Shown one piece after another: positions 48,019 to 59,654 of a DNA stretch of 64,000 nucleotides. Each line of letters begins with the position of its first letter. The stretch's first letter is position 1. The notes under the pieces were generated by a model. That model searched no databases. It had not been told where the DNA came from and saw nothing but the letters and a program-made list of their open reading frames with translations. Location of the stretch: assembly GCA_001600615.1 (NCBI GenBank), contig BCKK01000001.1, forward strand, positions 177,641 through 241,640, given 5' to 3'. The translations under genes and the position numbers were made by a program. This DNA comes from Dioszegia crocea. Lineage: Eukaryota; Basidiomycota; Tremellomycetes; Tremellales; Bulleribasidiaceae.

Positions 48019-50148
48019 ATGCCGCCTCCCCACCTCAGCCTCACCTCCCTTCATCCTCTTGCCCAGAATGGGCAACCCTCCCCTTCTCACCCTCCCCAAC
48101 CTCTCATTGCACTCCAGGTGCCGAAGCCCGACTTGCCCGAATCCCTCGGTGGATGGCTGAGGGGGATTATAGACAAGCCCAAATATGCCATCTTTGAGGC
48201 CAAGGTGGTCATTGAGGAGTTGGCAAATGTGCCGCAGATGCAGGGAAAATTTGAAGCTGGATGGAAGTTTAGAGGGAGGGCGCCGCATGGGAAGGAGGCT
48301 TGTAAGTTGACATCTCAGAGGGCACAAAGTCCTTAGCTGACCCTACAGCTGGTCTAAAACCCAAACCCAGCCTACCCAACATCAAGCTCAACCAATACAC
48401 ACCTAGCGAGTCTACCATTTCACTACGCTCGAATCGGTCCTCAGCCGAATCATCCCTGAAGAGCAACATCCCCTCTACCCTATCCATCACATCTTCACCT
48501 AACACCTCCTTGCCCCCTTCGCCAAGTACCAACAAGCGCAGCTCTGAGCCCACCCCTCTTCGACAAAGCACCAAGCCAGACTCATCGCCCCAGACCCCCC
48601 TCGAGGAGATTCCCCGTAGTACCAGTCCGGAACCCCTCAGTGCGGACCTACCCATTCCTCGAGCCAGACAAGACAGCCTTGATAGTGCGCGCACTGGTAG
48701 CTCGGATAAAAGTCTAGCTGGGTCCAGTGTGGTTTACTTCGGAGGGCGGAACAGGCCTGCATTGAAAGGCCCACACGAAAATCCCCTAGGCTACCGAGCG
48801 CCTATACGGTCCGGAACCACACCGTCCGCTTCTACCCTACTCGAACCTGTTCCTGGCCGAGCGGACGATTACCCACTTATCCGTCCCACTCGCTCTCGTA
48901 TCCCTTCCCCTTCCCAATCCACCGATGATCTGCCTTCACCTACCAACTCTTCCCGACCCCGAATCCTCTCTGGCGCTCATCGTAAACCCCCAGATCCCAG
49001 CGGCAGCTCGCATAGAAAAGGCCACACGCCCGCTCGTAGCTTGAAGCAATACACGTGCGACTGGTCATACACAGTCCACCATACGATCAAAATCCCATTC
49101 GGAAAATCCGTCTCGGCGTCTGGCGCATCAACGCCTAATCGTAAAGAGCACGCGCCGATTCTTGGCGGTGGTGCCTTGTCTGATTCGGGCGTATCCTTGC
49201 AGATCAACGAAATTCCAACGACATCAACTGCTGCGGCAAAGGAATCACTGTCAGTCATACATGAGGCACAAAAGGTTCTTCCGGATAAACCAAATGGGGA
49301 TAAAATCTTGTACGGAACGGTGGATATTGATTTGGCACCTTTTGCAGGGAGGGGTCAAGTCAGTCGGAGATTCTTGTTGAAGGGTTGCAAGACCAATGCG
49401 ACTGTCAAGGTGACTGTGGAGATGCGGCAAGTGGGAGGGGATACATATTGGGCAGCGTAAGTTTTAGGATTTGAGCTTAGCTGATGATAGCCCGCCATTG
49501 GTCGAAGGACACCATGTGACTGGTGTGAGAGATCTGGTAGGGGATGAGCCAGCACACGATCTTGCTCTTGTCCGGAATTCTTCAAGCTCCTCTTCCGGAT
49601 CATCCTTTTCGGCAAGTGCCCCCAATCGGTCTGTGGCCTCCTTGGGCCGTATCCCTTCCAACTCCAATCACCCCCTTTCACGTCCAGATAAGAACTACGA
49701 CCACCATCTAAAACCTTCCGACGCCCACCGTCCTCCTCCCCTAATCCGCACGAATTCGGGCAGACCAGACGAATCTCCTTCATCCGCAGCTACTATTCGT
49801 CCAGACCACATCATCACTGCTCGTCGATCTGACCAATCACTACGGACGAATAACCTCGCTTCGCATCGAGCAAGGCATTACGCTCGGAGGAACCATACAC
49901 ATCATAAAGGCTTTAATGAGCTTTCGGCTGAGGCTGTCATTGAGGCTATATTCAATCCACGGCCGGCATCAGAAGAGGGACCCATGACTTATGTGCCGGT
50001 GCGGCATGATGTGGAGCTGGAGCCGGAAATGGTGGTGCTTGAGAGTATGGGCGAAGGGGATGACGGGGAGAAGGTGGAAGAGGGGGAAGGGAAGGGTGTG
50101 TGGAAGAGGATGAGGAAAAGGGCTCAGAGTCGGGGGTTGAGCAAGTAG
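48019..50148 (+). CDS. NT-C2 domain protein (EEIG1/FAM102-like)
   Basis: The first in-frame ATG is at 48019 (MPPPHLSLTSLHPLA). An N-terminal C2 (NT-C2) domain is split by a Ser/Pro-rich disordered insert. The first half is KYAIFEAKVVIEELANVPQM followed by KFEAGWKFRGRAP. The second half includes KQYTCDWSYTVHHTIKIPFG, GTVDIDLAPFAG, FLLKGCKTNATVKVTVEM and DTYW. NT-C2 domains bind membranes or partners in trafficking and polarity. A Ser-rich tail follows, then a basic end (VWKRMRKRAQSRGLSK). Introns at 48301-48350 and near 49459-49492 join in phase. The stop at 50146-50148 appears to come from one extra base relative to a downstream repeat copy, so the true end may be TAG 50279-50281. Confidence 0.78.
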
Positions 50149-50272
50149 GGCGGTGTGCTTGGATCCGTCTGCGGGCGAAGTTGAGGGTGACACGATTGAG
50201 GAGGCGGAGGTGAAGAGCGTGTGGATGAGAAAGAGAAAGTGGGCGCAGAGCAAGGGGTCGAGCAATAGGGCG
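50028..50272 (+). repeat. Two tandem ~121-bp copies spanning the NT-C2 gene end
   Basis: The last 120 or so bases of the NT-C2 gene are repeated directly after it with divergence. The best-matched part is GTGTGG...GAGCAAGTAGGGCGGTG (to 50155) against GCGTGTGG...GAGCAATAGGGCGGTG (to 50275). Copy 1 carries one extra G at 50145. Confidence 0.75.
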
Positions 50273-50383
50273 GTGTTTTAGGAGCCCCCTTCACTGCTGC
50301 GAAGAGTGGTCGGGGCTTGCGTTGAGCTAGTAGTATTACACAGGAAGGACGTAATACGGGAAGTACAATTCTCATCATGTAGC

Positions 50384-51185
50384 CTAATTTTCTCCGACAA
50401 CTTCATCCTCCTCATCCTCGGGGTGGATAAACAGAGGCGGCCTACCAAGTAGGAAATTCAACAGATTTTGTGTCTTCTCATTCATCTCATTTTCCTCACT
50501 CCACTCCAGACCATAGTGGACCGACCAAGCCTTCAACTCGTCATTGTTGAGCCGTAAAATATCCTCACGGAGGCGGAGGGATTGAGCTGGACGCTGATAT
50601 CAGTCAAGACCCCACAATGCACTTACATCCGCCGGAAAGTTGTCGGGCACTTCTTTGCCATTGACGCGGATGATAGTAAAGGGTTGGCCCAGGAATTGAT
50701 CATTGTGTAGATTGATGCGCTACAAGTCAGCGCAGCACACTAACGGCAGTGGGCGACTTACGAATGCGTTCAGGCGGTCCACCTCTTCCTGTAGGCTCTC
50801 CTTTCCTGCTTGGAGCTCTGTCATAGAATCACGAAGTGTCCTCACTTCACTGTACATCAGTGGCGAGGAGACGCACGACTTACGCTTTGAGAGGCTCGAC
50901 AGCGGCTTGAATGGCAGCGTGAAGTTGATCGGACGTGATGAATAAACCCTCTGCCACCGCCTTCTTGGCTTCTCGATCTCAGTCTCAGCGATATTGGACC
51001 CACTGCTCACCTTCCCATCCAGCCACCGAGTGGTTGATCTGGATGATAGCGGCACCCACATCCGGAGTGTATCCACGGAGTGGAACACGACTGGCCAGAT
51101 TGTTTACAGCGGTGATATCGGTTGCACTAGGCGGGGTAGGAATTTCGCCATTGGGAAATGAAGAGGATACGGACGAATACGCCAT
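50384..51185 (-). CDS. Probable Mug135-like protein
   Basis: Splicing by codon continuity gives a protein of about 200 residues. The start is MAYSSVSSSFPNGEIPTPPS (ATG 51185). A helical part follows (EAKKAVAEGLFITSDQLHAA, then a coiled coil TLRDSMTELQAGKESLQEEV). The C-terminal block has RINLHNDQFLGQP, IIRVNGKEVPDNFPAD, LRLNNDELKAWSVHYGL. The layout, with a coiled coil and a late N-F-P-x-T/D ... L-x-x-L-N-x-x-x-L block, resembles the Mug135-like C-terminal family, known from a meiotically upregulated S. pombe gene and expanded in Tremellomycetes. The family call is by memory of that pattern. Function is unknown. Confidence 0.55.
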
Positions 51186-51386
51186 GACGAACTGAGGGAT
51201 CTGTATCATATTGTATAGGCAGTACGAGTGTACGCAGGGCGATGGAAGGCATCTTGTTGGTCATATGACTATAGGAGTGGCTAGCTGAAGGTGTTGACTC
51301 GAACTCAAATTTCTTGTCTGCGTTTCAAAGCCAAAATCTTGGTTTCATACTTCCATCTATCCATTTCACCCTATACCATCTACACC

Positions 51387-53403
51387 ATGAATAACATCCT
51401 GCCCACTCCAGAGGTACCCCAACCCAGCGACCACTCCGCGTCTACACGCCCAAAGCTTTACATCTTGGATTATGGAGCGGGAAACGTCAGGAGGTGAGTT
51501 GAGACTTTTAGTCATGTTCGGTTTGGCGTTGCGACGCAGCTGCTCTGGCACTCTGCCCTCTGCGCTCTAGGCGGAGTATGAGCAGCTCTCGGATAGAGAA
51601 CCTGGGCAGCAAGGAGGTGTGACTGGAGTGAACAGATGGAGGACGAGGTAGCACCGGTACACTTCGGCTAACGGTGCAGTCTCGCAAACTCGATAAAAAA
51701 GCTAGGGTGGGAGTTCGAGTGGATCAAGTCGGTCGAAGACTTCGACAAAGCCGAGGTGAGCCCATAGTCAGCTGTGCTAATGGTAGAAACTCCTCTTCCC
51801 CGGCGTCGGGGCTTTCGGACAAGCCATCACATCTCTAAAAAAATCCGGCTTCTTTGAACCCCTTAAAGCCTACATCAAATCTGGTCGGCCCTACTTTGGC
51901 ATTTGCATCGGGCTGCAAGTCCTCTTTGCCTCGTCGACCGAGTCTCCAGGTTTGGAAGGGCTCGGCGTTGTACCCTATGGGATCACCAAGTTCGACTCGG
52001 CCGATACCCACGGGACGAGAGATGGGCGGGGGAAAACCGTACCGCACATTGGATGGAACGATAGCTGGCTGGCATGGGGAGAGCAGAAAGAACGGCTGTT
52101 CCTAGATGAGGACTACTACTTTGTCCACTCCTTCGCTGGAATCATCCCCACCTCATCCGAACCTGACGTATCCAAATACGCCTATTCCCTCACTCGGTAC
52201 GGCTCGGAAACATTCATCTCTTCCGTCAAATACGAGAATGTCTACGGTACCCAATTCCACCCTGAGAAATCTGGACCGGCGGGTCTGGATCTCCTTCGTC
52301 GCTGGCTCGAAGCCTCCCCTACTACACTATCGACCTCCGCGTGGACTCCCTCCCCTCCCCCTTCTGCCCGATCCACCGGGACAGGTCTGACAAACCGTAT
52401 TGTCGCCTGTCTCGATGTAAGATCCAACGATAATGGCGATCTCGTCGTTACCAAAGGTGACCAATACGATGTACGGGAAAAATCGTCAGATCGTGGGGTC
52501 CGGAACCTCGGAAAGCCCGTTGAACTGGCGCAAAAATACTACCACCAAGGCGCAGACGAAATCTGTTTCCTCAACATCACCTCTTTCCGCTCTTCCGCTC
52601 TGCTGGATCAGCCCATGCTGGAGGTCGTCCGAGCCGCAGCGGAGACTGTCTTTGTCCCCTTGACTGTTGGCGGAGGAATCAAAGACACCGTCGACCCGGA
52701 CGGCACGAAGCGGTCGGCCTTGGAGGTCGCAGGGGCGTATTTCAGGAGCGGAGCGGACAAGGTCTCGATAGGGTCCGAGGCGGTCTTTGCGGTGGAAGAG
52801 TTGATGGAGCGGGAAGCGAAGGGATTGGGCCAGACGGGTCTGACCGCCATTGAGACGATCTCGGCGGGGTATGGAGCCCAGGCGGTCGTGGTGTCGATTG
52901 ACCCAAAGCGAGTGTATATCGATACTTCCGATGCGGACTGGCTGGAGAACTTCGATCCCAAGCACAGGGATTGCATCATCACTGGCGAGACGTCAACCAC
53001 ACGGACGAAGGAGCAAGAGAAGGGCAAGGCGTGGTGGTATCAATGTACCATCTCAGGTGGGCGTGCCGTTAGGGATATCGATGTCATTCAGCTGGCGAAG
53101 GGTGTGGAGAAGCTAGGTGCGGGAGAGCTATTGCTCAATTCGGTGGACAGGGATGGGTCGGGATTAGGGTTCGACCTGGATTTGGTCCGATTGGTCAAGG
53201 GGGCAGTGTCGATACCGGTGGTGACGAGTAGTGGGGCGGGATCGGTGGCGGACTTTGAAGAGGTCTTTGAGAAGACTGGGACGGAGGCGGCGCTTGCAGC
53301 TGGGATCTTCCACAGGGAGGAGGTGAAGATTGGGCAAGTCAAGGAGGGGTTGGAGAAGAGGGGGATGCCGGTCAGGAAGGACGTAGAAGGCGTAGATCTT
53401 TAG
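51387..53403 (+). CDS. HIS7: Imidazole glycerol phosphate synthase, HisH-HisF fusion
   Basis: This bifunctional enzyme makes imidazole glycerol phosphate and AICAR in histidine synthesis. From ATG 51387 the glutaminase half reads LYILDYGAGNVRSLANSIKK, LLFPGVGAFGQA, the catalytic-Cys block FGICIGLQVLF and the His-Glu block GTQFHPEKSG. The cyclase half begins RIVACLDVRSNDNGDLVVTK (catalytic Asp) and has VPLTVGGGIKDTVD, VVSIDPKRVYI, ISGGRAVRDIDVIQLAKGVE, ELLLNSVDRDGSG (second catalytic Asp) and PVVTSSGAGSVADFEEVF. The first intron (51494-51679, 186 nt) is long for this genome; the second is about 30 nt. The cyclase half is a single uninterrupted exon. All active-site landmarks are present. Confidence 0.97.
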
Positions 53404-53625
53404 ATTATAGACTGGAATACTAGGCCTTAGTCAGGTAGTGATATAGCGGTCCAATCATTTATCTTGAGGGCGGGTATATATATACCAGCTGTGGAGGTGT
53501 ACAGTCTGCCTCCTCGAAATCATGCGCAGCCCATGTCACGTGCCGGCATAAACAGCGGACCCCGCTTCAAGCTGGAGCGCGACTGACCATCTCTCCCACA
53601 TCTTTGGTCGAACTGCACAGATAAG

Positions 53626-56600
53626 ATGAGTAGACACGACGTAGACGAGGCAGCAGGTGAGAATGGGAACGTATAGAGCTGATTCCAGTCCTCAAGCTTT
53701 ACGGGATATCCTCGCTGAACCCTGACAGCTGGGAGTCGGTTGACCATGACAAGGAGGGTACAATCGCGGGAACGATGACTGGGGAGGATGGCAAGATGGC
53801 AGAGGAGCTGGATCCGTTAGGGCTGAGAGGGAGGCTATCGGGGTGAGTGCTTGTTACTGTGAAAGGGACCTATACTGATCGACAGAGCGAAAGATATGGA
53901 CATGCGCACTCGTAAGTCAACCCATGATCCCACTGAAATCTAGGTACAGCCTCATCTCTCGGATCTAAAGCGTTCGATGCCAAGGTCTTCCTATCAGCCC
54001 ATCACCCAGATGCGACACATACAGACCTGCGAAGAGGAATCTCACACCTGGAAAGAGCGATTGAATCCCGTTCCGAGGCCGTCCGGATCCTGGTCGAGGA
54101 GAACTTTGACCGATTCGTAGCTGTCAAAGCGTCAAGTGATGGCAAGTCCCCTTCACGTATGAGCTGACCTCCAGTCGTCTACAAAGACATGAAGATTGGA
54201 TTCCTGGCTGGAGATACAGACCACGGGACGCGTGAAGTCAGGGAGATCTTCAAAGGTGGGTCCAACCAAGGGCCATCTGACGATAGTTGCGGCGCACCGT
54301 GCAGATCAGGTCTTTCTGCCTGTACTTGAGAATGCTGTCAAGGCTCAGAAGCTGCGCTCAACCCTTGGCGTGTTTGAGCGGTCAAAGTTCCTCTTCAACC
54401 TCCCGGGCTCGCTGTTGGAGTCGATTCAAGCGGTAAGTGACCTTCTGACTATAGCTGACAGGTAGGGCAAGTATGACCAGGCCATGCGAGACTACAAGAA
54501 GGGCCTCTTCCTCAAGACTTCCAAGACTGGACAATATATCCCTGGGGTGCAAGCTACAACGGCGGAGCAAAAGGCTCAGCAGAAACGGGTGTTTGATAAA
54601 GTCTGGACATCGGTCGAGGGGATCATGGATGATATGCGGCGGAAATTAGATGAGGGTCTGAAGGATGCGAGTAAGAGTGTGGAAGACCAGGAGAAGGTCA
54701 TTGAGTGAGTCTGAGCGCCTGTGGTGGCTGATGTTAGAATTCTGATTGAGCTGGAAGGGTCAGATGAGCCTGCTTGGGCTTGGTTGGAGTATCAGCATGC
54801 GCACATTGTCGATGGGATGAAGAGTATATCGCAGAAATCTCAGGAGGCTGTTAAGGGTAAGTAGATCTCCGACGTCGCTGATGTCAGCTACGAGTAATAA
54901 GGCTGTACACATACCCTCTACTTCGACAGCGTATACCGATCTCCTAAAACGACAAATCGCCCAACCAAACTATGTCATGAATGAGCAAAATCGTAAGTTG
55001 ACTTCAAGCCCAGCTGATGTCAGCTTCGCCAGTTGAAGCTGCATGGCTCGCGATCCAGAACCTCGTCAAGCAGCTCTCAGACCATATGACACGGTCCCTC
55101 CCCGGTTTCTGGCGAATCGCCAAAGCCTGTATGGACGGGAAGTATCGCAAGGTCAGTCGTTAGGTTGAACGAGCTAACCCCCAGCGAGAAGGCTCAAATA
55201 ATCTCTCTGCTACCTCCCGCCCATCATCAGCTTGCCGCACAATGGCAATGGAAATCATCCGCCTCTACATCTCATCCCTATCCTCGTTCTTCACCCTCTC
55301 CGATCCGGGTCTTACTGAGGCGCCACGTAAGGATGGTGCTGATTTACGCGTCCCACCATTTGTCCCTGCCGGAACGACAGTCCTCACCGCCTGTTTCTTT
55401 GCCGAACGACTAGTCGATGAGGTATCTGAATGCGTCGGCGAATTGCAATTGGTCGATATTGGAAGTGACGCTTTGAACAGCTCGAGGCAGCTTGTGGAGA
55501 ATGTCCGATGGAGGATGGAGGAAGTTATTTGTGCGACTTGGGCAAAGGGTGAGTCATACTTGTTGATGCGCTAATGTAGATGCGAAATCTTTGCACTCGC
55601 TGGAAGATTGGACCCCATCGCCGACTCGAAAAGGTAGCACGGTCTACCTATCCACCATGGACACCTTCCAAGATCGTGTCGCGGTTGCTGCGAAGAAGAT
55701 CGCCGTGCTGCATCGCGAGAAGGACCCGCTGGCCAACAATTACAAACGCCGAATCAAGGACAGCTTTGTCGACACCCTCTGTTTCCTCTTTGACGGGCTT
55801 CTTTCTTCAGCTATGGCGCCACAAGAACCTAATACGGGTCGGAGGACGAGTCGAGTTTCGATTGTAAAGTCGCTAGTGAAAGATATGGTAAGTCTCCCAA
55901 AGTCTCCCACTGACAGTCAGGATACACGCCTCCTCATGACTCTCGCCCAGTTCGAAGTCCTCAAACAAACCCTACTCCCAAATATCATCACTCGTACCGC
56001 CAAAATCCTCGAGACTGAAATGTTCCGAGATCAAGCTACTTTCGTTGAGGTGTTGGACAATATGGACGAGATGGTATTTGGAGAGTTGATCAAGCGGAGA
56101 CATGACCCTTTGAAGCAGGTCGTCCAGGATGGCGTGTTGAGAAGTGGGATAGATTGGCTCAATACTGGCAAACCTTCTGGTAGGTACCACCCTTACCCAG
56201 CTGACAATCAGAGGTCAGATCATACATGCACCGAGCGATTCTACTCCTCGTGGAGTCTCACGTCAAGGTGGGCGATACAGCACCGACACTCGTCACTCGC
56301 GTTCTCGAAGCGCTCGTAGAGGGCATAACAGAAGTGGCTTTACAAAGTTTCCAGCAGATTCCAAAGTTTGGAACTGGGGGGATGTTGACTGTAAGTTTCT
56401 GGCCGGGCTGAGCTGATGATAGGCAACGCTTGAGATTGAGTTCTTGCATCAATCTGTCAACCCCTACGTTACGCCTAAAGCCAACGATACGCTATCGAAG
56501 ATTTACGATACGATTTCGCAAGCCTACAAGCGGCAAAAGAACACGGACGATTTCCAGAAGGAGCTAGAGGGGCTGAGAAAGCTATTGAGTGATAGTCGGA

Positions 56601-56671
56601 AAGCTACCGGAATGGAGACTTTGTGCTTTAAGGGAGCTAGCAAGGACAGGGAGAAGAAGGACATCAAGTAG
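53626..56671 (+). CDS. SEC5: Exocyst complex component Sec5
   Basis: Sec5 is a subunit of the octameric exocyst that tethers secretory vesicles to the plasma membrane. The start [10 protein letters not shown] (ATG 53626) is joined by a short intron to [20 protein letters not shown]. Family landmarks are [51 protein letters not shown] with [17 protein letters not shown], and [20 protein letters not shown] with LLESIQAG and [11 protein letters not shown]. The rest is helical, as in the CATCHR fold, ending [13 protein letters not shown] at TAG 56669. About a dozen short introns are present. The N-terminal TIG-type domain of animal Sec5 is not seen, as expected for fungi. Confidence 0.88.
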
Positions 56672-57101
56672 AAGCTTGAAATCTGAGGTGCGCTTCTTTG
56701 TCTCTCCACCCATGACCCGCGCTGATCTGTCGCAGTTGTATCATGTGTAGCGCAAAGCGATGCCAATGTGGGACTACTCTTTGAGGCGTCGAAACACATC
56801 GGCGAGGCCAGGCCGTACTCTGAGAGCAAACAATTCTGACCCCAGACTGACAAGCTGGCAAAGGCGCCAGGCTGGTGATACCCTATTTCGAGCCCAGGGG
56901 ATAACCTGCCTCGGTCAACCGTACGAAGTATACAACCTTAGGTGACCCTCGCTCCGACCGTAGCCGCCTTCCACCACGTCCAACAACCAATCGAACACAA
57001 TATCAATTCCTCGCTACCCTGCACCCTGTCTTTCGGGCCTCTCGCCTCACCATGCCAAGCCACCCATCTTCTCAAGACATGACCTCCAGTGCTACTGCCG
57101 A
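56672..57101. other. Convergent intergenic region
   Basis: This lies between SEC5 and the unknown gene at 57102. No gene or repeat is seen. Confidence 0.4.
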
Positions 57102-57713
57102 CTAAGCGGAAAGTTGAAGATTATCGGGACCTTCCTGCGGATGTTGGTCAGACCCAGCGGCCTGGAGCGTTGAAGCAGGCTGATGTGAGCTCGAGAAGCT
57201 GTGGGCAGGATCGGCGGGATTGATCGTGGCAAGTCCGCCAGCTGAAGGGTTTGGGTCGAGAAAGTCGATGTAAGCCGTGCAATCATACGAGACGCTCTGC
57301 CATCCTGGCTGGGTGAGGTCAGGAAACTCGCCCTGACGCGTCATTCTGCGTAGCCGGATCTTGTGACCCGAAAAGAATGAGAAGTCCACTCCGGCGACTT
57401 GATCGGAACTGTTTCGCACCAGCTTCCACAAACTCACGGTGTCGCTTGTAGCTCCCCAGAATTCATCGCCTTCTTCAGTGGACGACCAGGGATTGGGCAC
57501 AGCCCAGGACTTGGTGAGTTCACCAGTCATGGGGTCACGGTCCAGAAAGAGTGTGGCAATCACACCGTCCCTGCTGTCGCAATCCGCCGATAATTGGCAA
57601 CCGCCCTCTCCTCTCTGCCTTGGAGGCGAGCACTGGACCACTGCGCCAGATCCACCCAAAAGCTTCTCCTGGTTCGTCACTCCCGTCCATTGCATCGGAA
57701 TTTGCCCAGGCAT
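57102..57713 (-). CDS. Unknown protein, copy 1 of a tandemly duplicated gene
   Basis: The protein is about 203 residues from ATG 57713 (MPGQIPMQWTGVTNQEKLLG). It is paralogous to the gene at 58907-59515. Shared blocks in order are a Trp-containing segment (TKSWAVPNPW against DKSWAWEDPAE), VAGVDFSFFSGHKIRLRRMT against VLGLDFYFHG...AKIRHIIR, RQGEF against RQGDF, and SVSYDCTAY against TTSYDCTTY. The C-terminal tail is Ser/Gln-rich and probably disordered. There is no signal peptide or membrane helix. Alternating hydrophobic patterns suggest a beta-rich fold. No known family is recognised. Confidence 0.65.
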   Translation of the reverse strand: MPGQIPMQWTGVTNQEKLLGGSGAVVQCSPPRQRGEGGCQLSADCDSRDGVIATLFLDRDPMTGELTKSWAVPNPWSSTEEGDEFWGATSDTVSLWKLVRNSSDQVAGVDFSFFSGHKIRLRRMTRQGEFPDLTQPGWQSVSYDCTAYIDFLDPNPSAGGLATINPADPAHSFSSSHQPASTLQAAGSDQHPQEGPDNLQLSA

Positions 57714-57899
57714 GATTTGAAGCCGGAGTAGGGACCAATGTCAAATTGTGAAGCCGATGGCAGATGCGTGTGGGTGTAGCCGACGTAAATACTGGTCAGG
57801 CGAAGGTGGAGTATTGGACTGGGGATTGGGGTGTCTTCACATCTTATTGCAACTCAGCCACTCTCTGCTCTTGGGGTAGCGCTCGGGCAAACTCGGAAA

Positions 57900-58208
57900 G
57901 TTGACATCAAAGGTACGTCCTGTCACGGCTCGTTTCGGGCCTCTGCGAAGACCGCCGAGACTCATGGCGTCTTGCGTCGAGACTGGGGCGACGCGTTTCG
58001 CAGGCCACCGGAGGCCCCAGACATGATTGGAACAGCCCTGGGCGTACGCAGTGTCTCGCAGTATGTCCCAGTGTACGCAACGGTTGGGGTATCAGCTGGC
58101 AGGCTGGAGGAGATCAGGCATATCGACGTCAATGCTGGTGTGGTACCGCTGCGCGGTTGTAGGAGGGAAGCCGAGTGCCACACTGTTTCACGTTTAGCCG
58201 GAGTTTAG
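57900..58208 (-). pseudogene. Probable degenerate copy of the gene at 59655-60065
   Basis: The minus strand is open at about 57962-58183 and includes PRAVPIMSGASGGLRNAS, matching SSVPFMSGVPGDLSNTA of the gene at 59655. At DNA level the match also runs into the 3' flank (AGGCC, then TACCTTTGATGTCAAC against TACCTTTGATGTTGAC). No start with a comparable leader is found, so it looks truncated, though a missed upstream exon is possible. Confidence 0.4.
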
Positions 58209-58433
58209 CCGGACGCACCAAAGCAGGTTTTCGCCTCTTGGCTGCGCTTCTCTTCTCTTCCTTAGTACCTTATCCCTAGACATCTACAGCTACATGCATC
58301 ACCCCCTAGACCTCTAGCAGCTAGCCTCGATACTCCCATACATCGCTCAGTCCATTCCGCAGGCGCTACGACCTCTAAAAGCATTTCCGCTACCCCCTCA
58401 TCCCCTTCGCCACCCTACTCCTCATTCCTCATC

Positions 58434-58878
58434 CTACGACAAGTACCATCGAAGACATCCCAGACCGCTCCTGGAGGCCCACCGTACGAAGCCTACCTTA
58501 TCCCTCCACATATCCCCATCCCCCTCGCTCACCCGCACTACACTGGGGCCTTGAGGCGCGTCGTACTCTTCGTGATTGATTTCCCAATCGGCGGGGAGGG
58601 ATTTATCCAGGTCAAGGAGCCAGACTGTGAGCCTTATGATAGCTGTCGTGTAGTAGATGCAGCATCACATCCGTGAGAAACGCACGGTCACTCCAGTTAG
58701 CAACACATCGATGACCTGATCCTGGAGCTGCACGAATCGACATGGTGTGTTGCAGACCCAGTAAACAATCTACCTTTCTATTATCAGCCTACCAAATCAC
58801 TGTATATACATCCTGGTTTCTGCCTATCATTGTAAGGATGAGACGGACCCTTATTGCAGAACCCCTTGTTGCCGCCAT
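58434..58878 (-). CDS. Small three-exon gene of unknown function
   Basis: Three minus-strand exons join in phase to about 122 residues. Exon 1 (58878-58810) starts MAATRGSAIRVRLILTMIGR and ends NQD. A 40-nt intron (58770-58809) ends in GATAATAGAAAGGTAG. Exon 2 (58769-58669) reads IVYWVCNTPCRFVQLQDQVI, then DVLLTGVTVRFSR. A 36-nt intron (58633-58668) follows. Exon 3 gives LTVWLLDLDKSLPADWEINH, a stretch with DGDMWRDKVGFVRWASR, and a stop at 58434. Each exon is short, so no single long open frame marks the gene. The composition is protein-like, but no family is recognised. It sits between two copies of a duplicated cassette. Confidence 0.5.
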
Positions 58879-58906
58879 TTGCTCAAAACTCAGACTTGCC
58901 TGCACC

Positions 58907-59515
58907 TCATTTCGACCACGCCCGTCCGGGAGTGTTCGCGGGAGGCTCGAGCTCCTGCAGCTCATCGGCAGTCACTTCATAAGCCCAATTGTATTCGGAC
59001 TCGACCTCCACAAACCCTTGATGGCTGGGTTGACTCGAGCTCGCCGAATGCGGAGCAGCTTCACCATATGTCGTGCAGTCGTAAGATGTGGTATATGTGC
59101 CGGGTTTGATAGGATCTGGAACGGTGAAATCGCCTTGGCGGATGATGTGGCGAATTTTGGCCGAGTAACCGTCGTGAAAGTCGCCGTGAAAGTAAAAGTC
59201 GAGGCCCAGGACTTGCGTGACCTCGGAGTCGTCAGGGGCCGGCCTGTGGATCAAATAGACCTCGCAGTTCCTGCTGTTGGCTTGGATGGGGGTAGATTCG
59301 GCGGGATCCTCCCACGCCCACGACTTGTCGACCATCCCTGCTTCGTCGCAAGTCACGGTAAGAGTGACCAGTCCAACTCGTGCAAGGCGCCCTTGCCGCG
59401 TTCCCTTCTTCAAGGGTGCCCTGCAAGTGAGTACTGCTTGTCCTTTTCCGCCAAGGGCGCGGTCCACGGACGTCACCTCATCCCATCCTATTCGTGTCGA
59501 TTTGGGCCCTGCCAT
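58907..59515 (-). CDS. Unknown protein, copy 2 of a tandemly duplicated gene
   Basis: The protein is about 202 residues from ATG 59515 (MAGPKSTRIGWDEVTSVDRA). It is the paralogue of the gene at 57102-57713, sharing the IRQGDF and SYDCTTY blocks and similar length and order. It has a conserved Cys (LTVTCDEAG) matched in copy 1 by SADCDSRDG. The C-terminal tail is Ser/Glu/Pro-rich. No signal peptide, membrane helix or known domain is recognised. It ends only 29 bp before the start of the small gene at 58878 on the same strand. Confidence 0.65.
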   Translation of the reverse strand: MAGPKSTRIGWDEVTSVDRALGGKGQAVLTCRAPLKKGTRQGRLARVGLVTLTVTCDEAGMVDKSWAWEDPAESTPIQANSRNCEVYLIHRPAPDDSEVTQVLGLDFYFHGDFHDGYSAKIRHIIRQGDFTVPDPIKPGTYTTSYDCTTYGEAAPHSASSSQPSHQGFVEVESEYNWAYEVTADELQELEPPANTPGRAWSK

Positions 59516-59654
59516 GGTGCGGCGAGTATGCGAGATCCGGATGTGATCTGTAGATAGCTGGTGAGCTAAGGCAGTAGAGTTGACAGCTTGATAAGCGATT
59601 CTTGAGGATATGTGACAACACCATCAACGGACAGATACCTGCTGTATCCTTATC

